DNA from: an uncultured Bryobacterales bacterium
GTDB taxonomy: Bacteria; Acidobacteriota; Terriglobia; Bryobacterales; UBA6623
DNA length: 9,574 nucleotides
NCBI GenBank assembly: GCA_946887065.1
Contig: CAMPKL010000093.1
Coordinates: 1 to 9,574 of the forward strand
Direction of reading: 5' to 3'
Shown here: piece by piece, positions 1-6,683 of the stretch
Numbering within the stretch: the first letter of the stretch is position 1
How the letters are laid out: every line of letters begins with the position of its first letter
Position numbers and translations under genes: made by a program
Notes under the pieces: model-generated
Databases searched by the model: none
What the model saw: the letters and a program-made list of their open reading frames with translations, nothing else
Told to the model about the DNA's origin: nothing

Positions 1-8
1 GAATGGGG

Positions 9-2261
9 CTATTGCATGAAGAAAGAGCTCAGGGCGATAGACCCGATCAGCGCCAAGAAGAAGTACACCACGTACATCTGCATTTGGATCGCCTTCACTT
101 CGGAACCGGCGATTCCCGAAGAGATCTTCTCGGCGAGCTTGCCTAAGAAGTTTTCCGAGACTCCCGGACCGGCGCCGTTCTGCTGAAGCTCCTTGAGCTG
201 TGCGCGAAGTTCGGCCAATTCCGCTATCGCGCTGTTGATCGTCTGGGAGCTGCGGCCGCCGCCGGCAGGCCCTGCTCCGCGTTCTTCCATCAGGGCTAAG
301 CGCCCGTCGATCTCTTCGTAGCGGGAGATGAGTTGCTCCAGGATCTGCGAAGGCGGTGCGCCTGGTTCGCCCGACGGAGCGCCGCTCGATTGTTCTAGAT
401 AACTCAGCCGCTCGACAATGCTCTGTAGGTCGGAGCGCGAGGTTCCGCCGTTCTCTGCGATCTTCGCCTCAAGGCGCGCAATCCGCTCGTGCAATTCGTC
501 GCTGGCCGCGGCCGAACCGCCCCGGCCGCTGTCGCCGTTGCGTTCGAGGGCCTGAACGCGCAAGCCGATCTCGTGCAGGATATCGGCGGTGGCACTGCCG
601 TCGGAGCCGCCGGCATTCACCAGTTGGTCGACCCGTTGCCGAAGTTCAGCGATGGCATCCGCCTGGTCGCTGCCCGCGACCGTTGGGCGCTTTTCAAGAA
701 CTTCGATTCGTTGCAGGGCTGTGGGAGTCGCAGACTCCAACAATGCGAGCCGTTCGCTGATTTCGGTAATCGCTTCGGGAGCCGGTTCCGCCGATCCCAC
801 GCGGAGTTGGCTGGTCAGGCCGGCGACCCGTTCGCGCAGTTCGTTGATCTGATTGGTCAGCCCGCTCGAACCGCCGGTGAGTTCGAGATGGTCAAGCCTG
901 CTCGACAGGCGATCGATCCTAGCTTCACTGGCGGACGAATCCGACGGTTCTGCTTGCAGCTCAAGGGCCCGCAGCCGAGCGGTGAGCTCAGCCAGTTTGC
1001 CGTCACTGTCCCCGCGCCCGAATTTCTCGATGGCCGCCAGCTTTTCACGCAGCTCCTGCAAGCCGGCGCCGCCAGCCGGCAATTCGTTCAGCTTGGACTC
1101 GATCGCCGCAATGCGGCTGTCGTAAACGTCGACTCCGGGAATAGTCGAGAAGCGTTCCGCCAGCGCGTCGCAGCGCTGGCGCAGTTCGTGAATCGCCTCG
1201 CCTGCGTCCGGGGACTGCTCGTTCCGCGACTCCAACGCGGCGAGACGCTGTTGCAAAGCCTGCACGGCGCTGGACGCCGACTGCGCTTCAACGGCTTCCT
1301 GCAGTTGGTCGAGGCGAGCGGACAACGCGTCCATCAGCGGTCCCGGCGAGGAGTTCGAAATCTCGCTCTCCAGTTCCGCCACCTTCCCGCGTAATTCCGT
1401 CAGAAGGCCGGTGTCCGCCGCGTCTTCCAGCTTGGCGGCCAGTGCCTCAACTTTTTGGGACACGGCCTCGAACCGTGCAGCGTTCTGATCGTCCGGTTCG
1501 GACTGTTCAAGCTGTGCCAGGCGGGACGCGAGTTCTTCGATCTCGCTCTTCTCCGAGACTTGCGCCAGCCGGCTCTCAAGCTGATCGAACCTGCCGGACC
1601 AATCAGGCTGGGCTTGAGCTTGCACTTCCGCCAGCTGTTTGCGCAGTTCCGCGAGTTCCGCCGTCGCCTTTTCGGAGGTTTCGCGCGCAGCGACCTGCAA
1701 CTCCTGGATCTGGCCGCTCAGGGCTTCGCTGTCAAACGCTTGTTGCGCGCGGCGTAAAGATCCCTCGACCGAAGCGATCCGCAAGGCCATCTCATCGGTG
1801 CGCGGATCGGTACGGGGCGCAGCGGCTCTGCGCCGAAGCTCCTCGATCTGCTCCGACAAGCGTTCTACCCGGCTGTCCGGACCGCGGCCGCCGGCGCTCT
1901 CCAAGGCGGCGAGGCGATGCGCAATCTCGTTGATCAACGGATCCGTGGCGTCTTCGCCGATCTTTCTTTCCAACTCAGAGAGCCGCAATAGAATCGCGTC
2001 GAGACGGGCCGGAGGTTGCGCTGATCCTTGGTCGTTGGCGATGTCGGAAATTTTCTGCTTTTGAGCCTGGATCTCGCCGCGGAGTTGGCGCAATGTTTCC
2101 TCATGTAGAAACTGAGCCTCCTGCAACGCCCTGTACTGCGCGGAAATTGTCGAATCCCCCTCCGGGCCGCTGCTCCCGCCCGGACGGGCAGGGAAAGCGG
2201 GCAACTCCTGCGTCTCTTCCATGGAGGGTTGGCGGACTGTGGTTTCGGTCTCGTTCGGCAA
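9..2261 (-). CDS. Tail-anchored, long coiled-coil protein of unknown function (750 aa)
   Basis: I do not recognise a named family. Residues 1-40 are polar and probably disordered. From about 41 to 710 the protein is a series of roughly twenty short heptad-like modules of the type L..RL..LE (for example HRLAALES, SRLAQLEQ, QRLAALES, ERLALLES), broken by Gly/Ser/Asp/Pro-rich linkers. Residues about 729-748 form one hydrophobic segment (YVVYFFLALIGSIALSSFF) at the extreme C-terminus, and there is no N-terminal signal peptide. The expected topology is therefore tail-anchored, with the long stalk in the cytoplasm. I chose the TTG start at 2261 because a GGAGGA lies four bases upstream (2266-2271, minus strand), whereas the first internal ATG (Met14, at 2222) has no ribosome binding site. 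The gene diverges from the membrane protein gene at 2557. It could be a scaffold, a chemoreceptor-like stalk or a cell-envelope tether. The reading frame is secure; the function is unknown. Confidence 0.85.
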   Translation of the reverse strand: MPNETETTVRQPSMEETQELPAFPARPGGSSGPEGDSTISAQYRALQEAQFLHEETLRQLRGEIQAQKQKISDIANDQGSAQPPARLDAILLRLSELERKIGEDATDPLINEIAHRLAALESAGGRGPDSRVERLSEQIEELRRRAAAPRTDPRTDEMALRIASVEGSLRRAQQAFDSEALSGQIQELQVAARETSEKATAELAELRKQLAEVQAQAQPDWSGRFDQLESRLAQVSEKSEIEELASRLAQLEQSEPDDQNAARFEAVSQKVEALAAKLEDAADTGLLTELRGKVAELESEISNSSPGPLMDALSARLDQLQEAVEAQSASSAVQALQQRLAALESRNEQSPDAGEAIHELRQRCDALAERFSTIPGVDVYDSRIAAIESKLNELPAGGAGLQELREKLAAIEKFGRGDSDGKLAELTARLRALELQAEPSDSSASEARIDRLSSRLDHLELTGGSSGLTNQINELRERVAGLTSQLRVGSAEPAPEAITEISERLALLESATPTALQRIEVLEKRPTVAGSDQADAIAELRQRVDQLVNAGGSDGSATADILHEIGLRVQALERNGDSGRGGSAAASDELHERIARLEAKIAENGGTSRSDLQSIVERLSYLEQSSGAPSGEPGAPPSQILEQLISRYEEIDGRLALMEERGAGPAGGGRSSQTINSAIAELAELRAQLKELQQNGAGPGVSENFLGKLAEKISSGIAGSEVKAIQMQMYVVYFFLALIGSIALSSFFMQ

Positions 2262-2556
2262 AGTATCCTCCGGCCGGCAGACCTCCCAGGCGATGTCGCC
2301 GCACCGTCGCGTGACGGGCGGGCGTCCTAGCTGTCAGCCTGTTTCGAGTGTCGCGGCGGGTTCTCGGGGGGCCAATAAGCGTCTTATCCTAATTCCCCGT
2401 CCGGAGAAAGCTTACGGACGCGATCCGCACAACAGCGGGAGACAGCGGCCAAGTCGCACAAAGGTTTGAAGATCGCCGAAACCGCACGCGCTTCGGAGGA
2501 ATCTCTAATTCGAGACGGCATCCGCTGCTAGAATCTAGGTTCTATTCCTTAGATAG
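2262..2556. other. Divergent intergenic region (295 bases) between two membrane-anchored protein genes
   Basis: No credible gene is seen here. It must carry the promoters of both the coiled-coil gene (leftward) and the 2557 gene (rightward). Visible items are the leftward ribosome binding site at 2266-2271, a short inverted repeat ATAAG-N3-CTTAT at 2375-2387, a weak six-base-pair hairpin (2398-2403 with 2415-2420, 11-base loop), and the stronger 16-base palindrome at 2529-2544 listed separately. I could not find a convincing -35/-10 pair for the leftward gene. Confidence 0.5.
2529..2544 (+). promoter_or_regulatory. Near-perfect 16-base palindrome containing a -10-like box; candidate operator
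   Basis: TAGAATCTAGGTTCTA matches its reverse complement at seven of eight pairs (the mismatch is T2534 with G2539). Its first six bases, TAGAAT, match the sigma-70 -10 consensus at five of six positions and sit 22 bases before the ATG at 2557. I see no good -35 at 16-18 bases spacing. A repressor bound here would cover the -10. The inner part, GAAT-N4-GTTC, is one base off the GAAC-N4-GTTC form of LexA boxes known from Gram-positive bacteria, but that link is only suggestive. Confidence 0.35.
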
Positions 2557-3357
2557 ATGAGCAACAGTACTCCAACATCGAATCCTTCGGGGCCGCGGCG
2601 CGAGGGGGATTTCGAGTTTCACGACGCCGGGACGAAGCCGGGCTTCGGCGAGACCATGCGCAAGCCCAGGACGATCATCAGCATCATCTTGGCTGTGGCC
2701 GTCGTCGGCGTCGTAATCTGGCTCCAGCAACGAGCGACATCCACCGAGTTGCCTCCTCCAAACGTGAGCTATGAACTGTTGCCCAACATCGGCTTAACCG
2801 AAGGGGTGCCGATCGCGATCAAGATCAATCAGGTCGCCGTCTTCCAAATCAGCGATCCGCTGGCCAGCGGCGGAAACGCTGACCGTGCACGGGAAATCGT
2901 CGCGAACCTGGAGGGCGCGATACAGGATTTAGTTGACGCTCCAGGCCGGGAAATCACGCTCGACGAAAGCGGAGACTATCCTACGATTATTCAGTCCGCG
3001 CCTGACGGCACCGGTACCCGCGCGATTGTCACGCCCAACGCGGATGACTTGATCCTGGCCGGAGTCGAAGATCCCAAGGCGGTCGCCAGGCTCTGGGCTG
3101 AGCGGCTCACCGATACCCTCAAGGCGCTGATGTTCGCCGAACTTCCGGAGTTCACCCAAGCGTCGGCATTTGGAAACGCCCTGGAGGCCATGCTTCTGGG
3201 GGCCCGCGGCGAGCGCGGCGTGATTACTCCCGAGTCGCTTGATGAGTCCTTCGAAGTACTGACCGACGCCGAGAAACTCATCCTGACCGAATTGCCTCCG
3301 CGCCCCGGCGTGACGGCCGAAGCGGCCCCAGGCGCTGAGCCGCCTGCTCAGCCCTGA
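2557..3357 (+). CDS. Membrane-anchored protein with an extracytoplasmic alpha/beta domain (266 aa)
   Basis: Unnamed protein. Residues 1-37 are a polar cytoplasmic tail, about 38-57 are one transmembrane helix (RTIISIILAVAVVGVVIWL), and the rest should lie outside the inner membrane, following the positive-inside rule (RKPR before the helix). Residues about 83-192 run in the order: strand (PIAIKINQVAVFQI), an Arg-Ala helix (DRAREIVANLEGAI), strands (YPTIIQS, RAIVTPNADD), then a helix rich in Ala/Leu (AVARLWAERLTDTLKAL). From memory this order resembles the periplasmic region that precedes the channel domain in some MscS-type proteins, but no channel segment follows here. The C-terminus (245-266) is Pro/Ala-rich. 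The ATG at 2557 has no good ribosome binding site, so Met34 (2656) is a possible alternative start, though it would leave very little sequence before the helix. The stop lies two bases from the convergent aminotransferase stop. Confidence 0.8.
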   Translation: MSNSTPTSNPSGPRREGDFEFHDAGTKPGFGETMRKPRTIISIILAVAVVGVVIWLQQRATSTELPPPNVSYELLPNIGLTEGVPIAIKINQVAVFQISDPLASGGNADRAREIVANLEGAIQDLVDAPGREITLDESGDYPTIIQSAPDGTGTRAIVTPNADDLILAGVEDPKAVARLWAERLTDTLKALMFAELPEFTQASAFGNALEAMLLGARGERGVITPESLDESFEVLTDAEKLILTELPPRPGVTAEAAPGAEPPAQP

Positions 3358-3359
3358 CC

Positions 3360-4472
3360 TTACAACAGCGCCAAGAATCGTTCGATTTCGGTCTCGGTGT
3401 TATAGAAATGCGGCGAGGCACGAATGTAGCCCTTTCGCGCGGACACGGAGACTCGCTCCGCGGCGAGCCGCTGCCGAGTCGCCTCCGCGTCGACGCCGTC
3501 CTTGCGAAAACTGACGATCCCGGAGCCGGTCGACGGTTTGCGAGGCGCGCCAAGTTCGAAGCCGCGATTGGACACGTGGTCCGCGATTCGATCGGTGAGG
3601 TCTAAGACCCTCTCCGAAATCGCGTCAGCGTCCGCCTCCAGGAACAATTCAATGGACGCCCGCAGGCCGAAACAGCCGATGGTGTTCAAGGTGCCGCATT
3701 CGTAGCGGCCGGCATCGCGGCGCAGATTGTCCTGCACGCTGTGCTGGGGGAAGCCTTGAACGTTCGTCCAGCCAAATTCGACCGGCTCCACCTGGGGCAT
3801 GAACTCGTGATCAATGTAAAAAAACGCACAGCCTTCAGGCCCCAGCAACCACTTGTGGCCCGAGGCGGAGAGCGCGTGTATTCGGCTGCGTTTGACGTCG
3901 ATCCGGAACAGTCCTAGCCCCTGCACGGCGTCGACGACAAACAAGCAGCCGCGCCGTCCGCAGATCTCGCCCGCCGCGTCGAGGTCTAAGCGGAAGCCGC
4001 TTAGGTACTGCACGAAACTTACCGCCAGCAGCCGCGCGCCGTCGCAGGCCTGATCCAACTCGTCCAAGTCGATGCAGCCGTCCCGCAGCTCGAGCCAGCG
4101 CAGTTTTACGCCGCGCCGTTCCAACCTGGCCCAGGGGAAGTAATTTGCCGGGAACTCGCCTTTTACCGCCACGACAATGTCGCCGGGTCGCCAGTCCAGG
4201 CCGTTGGCCACGAAGCTGAGCCCTTCCGAGGTGTTCTTGGTGATGGCGATCTCCGAGGCGGACGCGCCGATAAGCCGCGCGGCAGCCTTGCGCAAGCCTG
4301 CTGCGCTCTCCAGCCAACCCGTCCAATTGAAGCCGCCCGCCTCCATCTGGTCGGTCGCCATGTCTTGCATCGCTTGCGCCGATCGCCGCGGAAGCGGACC
4401 GGTCGCGGCGTGATTCAAATAGATGTAACGGTTGCGGACGGGAAACTCGTCCAAGAAGTCGGGTAGGTTCAT
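3360..4472 (-). CDS. Class V aminotransferase-fold PLP enzyme (not a classical cysteine desulfurase)
   Basis: Cytosolic fold-type I PLP enzyme of 370 residues, a normal length for class V aminotransferases. YLNHAATGPLP (18-28) is the typical N-terminal substrate loop. TKNTSEG (78-84) is the phosphate-binding turn. VVDAVQGLG (179-187) gives Asp181, which should contact the pyridine nitrogen. SASGHKWLLGPEG (202-214) gives Lys207, the Schiff-base lysine. RYECGTLNT (256-264) and YIRASPHFYNT (349-359) are the C-terminal family signatures. The Cys-bearing loop that precedes the IRxS motif in SufS/CsdA cysteine desulfurases is missing: the sequence goes directly from SVSARKG to YIRAS. An isopenicillin-N-epimerase-like or kynureninase-like branch is therefore more likely than sulfur mobilisation; the substrate cannot be told. 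The ATG at 4472 lacks a clear ribosome binding site. The gene diverges from the M48 gene across 83 bases. Confidence 0.9.
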   Translation of the reverse strand: MNLPDFLDEFPVRNRYIYLNHAATGPLPRRSAQAMQDMATDQMEAGGFNWTGWLESAAGLRKAAARLIGASASEIAITKNTSEGLSFVANGLDWRPGDIVVAVKGEFPANYFPWARLERRGVKLRWLELRDGCIDLDELDQACDGARLLAVSFVQYLSGFRLDLDAAGEICGRRGCLFVVDAVQGLGLFRIDVKRSRIHALSASGHKWLLGPEGCAFFYIDHEFMPQVEPVEFGWTNVQGFPQHSVQDNLRRDAGRYECGTLNTIGCFGLRASIELFLEADADAISERVLDLTDRIADHVSNRGFELGAPRKPSTGSGIVSFRKDGVDAEATRQRLAAERVSVSARKGYIRASPHFYNTETEIERFLALL

Positions 4473-4493
4473 TCGGGAGGCCGGTCTTCGAAG

Positions 4494-4522
4494 TTTACCG
4501 GACTAGCCCCGGGGCTTATACT
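4494..4522 (+). promoter_or_regulatory. Sigma-70-type promoter of the M48 protease gene
   Basis: TTTACC (4494-4499) and TATACT (4517-4522) are separated by exactly 17 bases, matching the -35 and -10 consensus at four and five of six positions. Transcription would start near 4529, leaving a leader of about 27 bases that carries the AGGAGG at 4541-4546. A perfect 12-base palindrome fills most of the spacer. Confidence 0.6.
4505..4516. promoter_or_regulatory. Perfect 12-base palindrome inside the promoter spacer; candidate operator
   Basis: AGCCCCGGGGCT is identical to its reverse complement and lies wholly between the -35 and -10 boxes of the M48 promoter, directly against the -10. It also lies in the leader or promoter region of the divergent aminotransferase gene, whose possible minus-strand -10 (TATAAG, 4515-4520) overlaps it. 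A protein bound here could control both genes. G/C-rich palindromes also arise by chance, so this is tentative. Confidence 0.3.
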
Positions 4523-4555
4523 GATAGCGGATTACGTAGCAGGAGGATCCGAGCG

Positions 4556-5569
4556 ATGAAGGTTGTGATGGAACGTCTCGTTGTGGCGCTTCTCAGCTTG
4601 GCCCTTGCCCTGCCAACGTACGCCGCGGACAAAGAAGACAAGAACAAGGGCGGCAAGAAGGATCCGGACGCGATCGGCGAGCGCGAGGTCGACGGCGGCA
4701 TCAACTTCTACTCTATTGAGAAGGAAATCGCCCTGGGCAAGAGCATGGCCCAACAGGTCGAGCGGAACTCGCGCATCATCGACGATCCGATCATCTCCGA
4801 GTACATCAATCGTGTCGGTCAAAACTTGGTTCGCAACTCCGATGCGAAGGTGCCGTTCACGATCAAATTGGTGGACGACGAATCGGTTAACGCCTTCGCG
4901 CTCCCCGGCGGCTTCTTCTTCGTCAACACAGGCCTGTTCCTGCGAGCCGACAATGAAGCCGAACTCGCCGGCGTCATGGCTCACGAAATCGCGCACGTCG
5001 CGGCCCGCCACGGCACCAAGCAAGCGACTCGCGGACAGTTAATCAACTACGCCTCGATCCCGCTCATCTTCATGGGCGGCTGGACCGGCTACGGCATTCG
5101 CCAGGCTGCTTCCTTCGCCATCCCGATGGGATTCTTGCAGTTCTCCCGCGGCGCGGAATCGGAAGCCGATTTGCTCGGTCTGCAGTACATGTACAAGACC
5201 GGCTACGATCCGACCTCCTTCGTGGACTTCTTCGAGAAGCTGCTTGCTGACCAGAAGCGCAAGCCCGGCACGCTCTCCAAGTTGTTTGCGAGCCATCCTC
5301 CGACGGGCGACCGCATTACGCAGACGCAGGCCCGCATCGAAGAGATCCTCCCGGCCAGGCCGCAGTACGTGGTCACCAGCTCTGAGTTCCTTGAAGTGCA
5401 GGCTCGCTTGGCCTCGCTCACTCAAAGGACCAAGTCACAAGACGACAAGGACGAAGAAGGCAAGCCCACCCTGCGGCGGAATCCGTCCGACGAGACGATC
5501 CCCGTGGAAGGCGAGCCCTCCGATGATCAGCCTGAAGAGGACGAACGGCCGACACTCAAACGCCGTTAA
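4556..5569 (+). CDS. Exported M48-family zinc metalloprotease (BepA/LoiP-like catalytic domain)
   Basis: 337 residues. Residues 1-23 look like a Sec signal peptide (VVALLSLALALPTYA-A), so the protein is probably periplasmic. The zinc site is complete: HEIAH gives His143, the catalytic Glu144 and His147, and ESEAD gives Glu201 as third ligand with Asp205. The upstream block NAFALPGGFFFVNTGL (112-127) and the downstream SHPPTGDRI (246-254) are hallmarks of bacterial M48 peptidases related to BepA and LoiP, which act in outer-membrane protein quality control. The TPR region of BepA is absent; after residue 290 there is only a charged, disordered tail with two similar ends (KPTLRRN at 303-309 and RPTLKRR at 331-337). 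The start is firm: AGGAGG at 4541-4546 lies nine bases before the ATG. The gene is monocistronic, with a promoter at 4494-4522 and a terminator at 5596-5626. This protein type is the best taxonomic hint towards Acidobacteriota. Confidence 0.93.
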   Translation: MKVVMERLVVALLSLALALPTYAADKEDKNKGGKKDPDAIGEREVDGGINFYSIEKEIALGKSMAQQVERNSRIIDDPIISEYINRVGQNLVRNSDAKVPFTIKLVDDESVNAFALPGGFFFVNTGLFLRADNEAELAGVMAHEIAHVAARHGTKQATRGQLINYASIPLIFMGGWTGYGIRQAASFAIPMGFLQFSRGAESEADLLGLQYMYKTGYDPTSFVDFFEKLLADQKRKPGTLSKLFASHPPTGDRITQTQARIEEILPARPQYVVTSSEFLEVQARLASLTQRTKSQDDKDEEGKPTLRRNPSDETIPVEGEPSDDQPEEDERPTLKRR

Positions 5570-5595
5570 CCTCGGCTAGCGTATTAGGCTTCGGT

Positions 5596-5626
5596 AGCCC
5601 CGCCACACGGCGGGGCTTTCCGTTTT
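5596..5626 (+). terminator. Rho-independent terminator of the M48 protease gene
   Basis: AGCCCCGCC (5596-5604) pairs perfectly with GGCGGGGCT (5609-5617) around an ACAC loop, giving a nine-base-pair GC-rich stem. It is followed by TTTCCGTTTT on the plus strand. It begins 27 bases after the M48 stop codon. On the minus strand no T-run follows the stem, so it mainly serves the rightward transcript. Confidence 0.8.
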
Positions 5627-5640
5627 GTGCCGCGGCATAA

Positions 5641-5658
5641 GAGTCGCGCCGGCGACTT
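5641..5658 (-). terminator. Possible weak terminator hairpin downstream of the universal stress protein gene
   Basis: AGTCGC (5642-5647) pairs with GCGACT (5652-5657) around a four-base loop, with a possible extra G-U pair at the ends. On the minus strand it is followed only by CTTATG rather than a T-run. It lies about 36 bases past the stop of the convergent stress protein gene. The evidence is weak. Confidence 0.25.
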
Positions 5659-5693
5659 CAGACCGGTGAGCCGATGCCAGGTTAGGCCTTGGG

Positions 5694-6596
5694 CTAGGAG
5701 CGGGGATCGAGCGGCGAGACGAAGGACGATGGTTTGACTGCCAGGACGGATAGTTCGAGTTTCGTCAACGTCTTCTCCGCCGTGTTGCCGATCCAAAATG
5801 CCTGCACGCCGCGGCGAGCGATGGTCCCCAGTACAACCAAGTCCATCTCTTGCTCCGTCGCCACCCGGCAGATCGCCGTGGACGGGTCGCCGAATTCCAA
5901 GAGGGCATCCTGTGGGTCGATCTCTTCCTCGTAGGGTTCAAGCAAGTCGTGCAAAGCGGACTTAGCCAGCTGCTCAAGATCCTTCCCGTGAGAAGAAAGA
6001 CTTTCCGGCGGCAAGTCTTCGCCCCAAACGTAAAGGACCGCAACTTCTCCGCCTTCCAATCGAGCGACTTCGAGAGCCGCCTCAATGACTCTTTCGTTGA
6101 GTTCCTTCCCCTCATCGTCTCGCGACAGCGGATCCACCGTCGCCAAAATGCGGCGGAAAGGTTTGGCATGGCCTGAGCTGATCGCTAATACGGGCACGGG
6201 GCAAAGTCTGCAAAGCCGTACCGCCGTTGAAGTCGCGTGAGCGCTGCCGCTTTCAGAATGCCCAGGCGTGATCACCAGGTCGTGTCCGGCGCGAATCGCC
6301 TCGCGAACAAGCTCTTCGTGGGCCTTGCCTGTTAGGACTGCAGTCGCGACATCGAGTCCGCTCTGGCGCAACGGCGCCGCGACGCCCTGCAACGCTTCCT
6401 GGGCTTCCCGCTCCAAGGTATCCGACAGGGCCGGATATCCGTACGTGGGCTGCCTGAGGTAAACCGGCAACGGCGTGAGAACTTGGGCGAGGGCGAGCTT
6501 CGCTTTGCACTCCCGCGCCCACCGTGCGGAACAATCTACAACTTCTTGAGATTCAGTACGCTCAGGCAGATAGGTCAAGATGCTCTGGAATCCCAC
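5694..6596 (-). CDS. Tandem universal stress protein, UspE-like (two Usp domains)
   Basis: 300 residues built of two Usp domains, about 1-141 and 147-288; single Usp proteins are about half this length. Domain 1 starts with FQSILTYLP and ends with CRLCPVPVLAIS. Domain 2 starts with FRRILATVDP and ends with LELSVLAVKP. The C-terminal stretch VVLGTIARRGVQAFWIGNTA (254-273) closely resembles the matching part of E. coli UspE. The nucleotide-binding pattern G-x2-G-x9-G-(S/T) of ATP-binding Usp proteins is altered here: G257 is followed by Ala260 in place of the second Gly, and G270 by Asn271 in place of Ser/Thr. ATP binding is therefore uncertain. The likely role is a cytosolic stress-response protein. 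The start is GTG at 6596, because the fold's first strand begins immediately after it; GGAG lies nine bases upstream. A TACAAT at 6616-6621 (minus strand) may be its -10. It diverges from hemH. Confidence 0.9.
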   Translation of the reverse strand: MGFQSILTYLPERTESQEVVDCSARWARECKAKLALAQVLTPLPVYLRQPTYGYPALSDTLEREAQEALQGVAAPLRQSGLDVATAVLTGKAHEELVREAIRAGHDLVITPGHSESGSAHATSTAVRLCRLCPVPVLAISSGHAKPFRRILATVDPLSRDDEGKELNERVIEAALEVARLEGGEVAVLYVWGEDLPPESLSSHGKDLEQLAKSALHDLLEPYEEEIDPQDALLEFGDPSTAICRVATEQEMDLVVLGTIARRGVQAFWIGNTAEKTLTKLELSVLAVKPSSFVSPLDPRS

Positions 6597-6632
6597 AACG
6601 TTTAGCTCCGCTCCGATTGTAGCTAGACCAAC

Positions 6633-6646
6633 GTCGGCCCGCCGAC
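6633..6646. promoter_or_regulatory. Inverted repeat in the stress protein/hemH divergent promoter region
   Basis: GTCGGC-CC-GCCGAC is a perfect inverted repeat with six-base arms and a two-base centre, placed near the middle of the 87-base region between the two divergent starts (6596 and 6684). It lies upstream of the TACAAT that may serve the stress protein gene. It could bind a dimeric regulator of either gene; GC-rich chance occurrence is possible. Confidence 0.25.
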
Positions 6647-6683
6647 CGGTTTCAGAGACAATGACAGTTAGACCCTGTAAGCG

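Noticed and set aside
489..1394. Long open frame on the plus strand (301 codons) opposite the coiled-coil gene
   Set aside because: It lies wholly antisense to a convincing gene. Its protein has no coherent domain, and repetitive GC-rich coiled-coil codons readily leave open antisense frames.
2398..2420. Hairpin CGTCCG...CGGACG as a terminator or riboswitch stem
   Set aside because: The stem has only six pairs with an 11-base loop, is not followed by a T-run, and no riboswitch core is recognisable around it.
4532..5023. 163-codon open frame on the minus strand
   Set aside because: It is a shadow of the M48 protease gene and its promoter; no ribosome binding site or family features.
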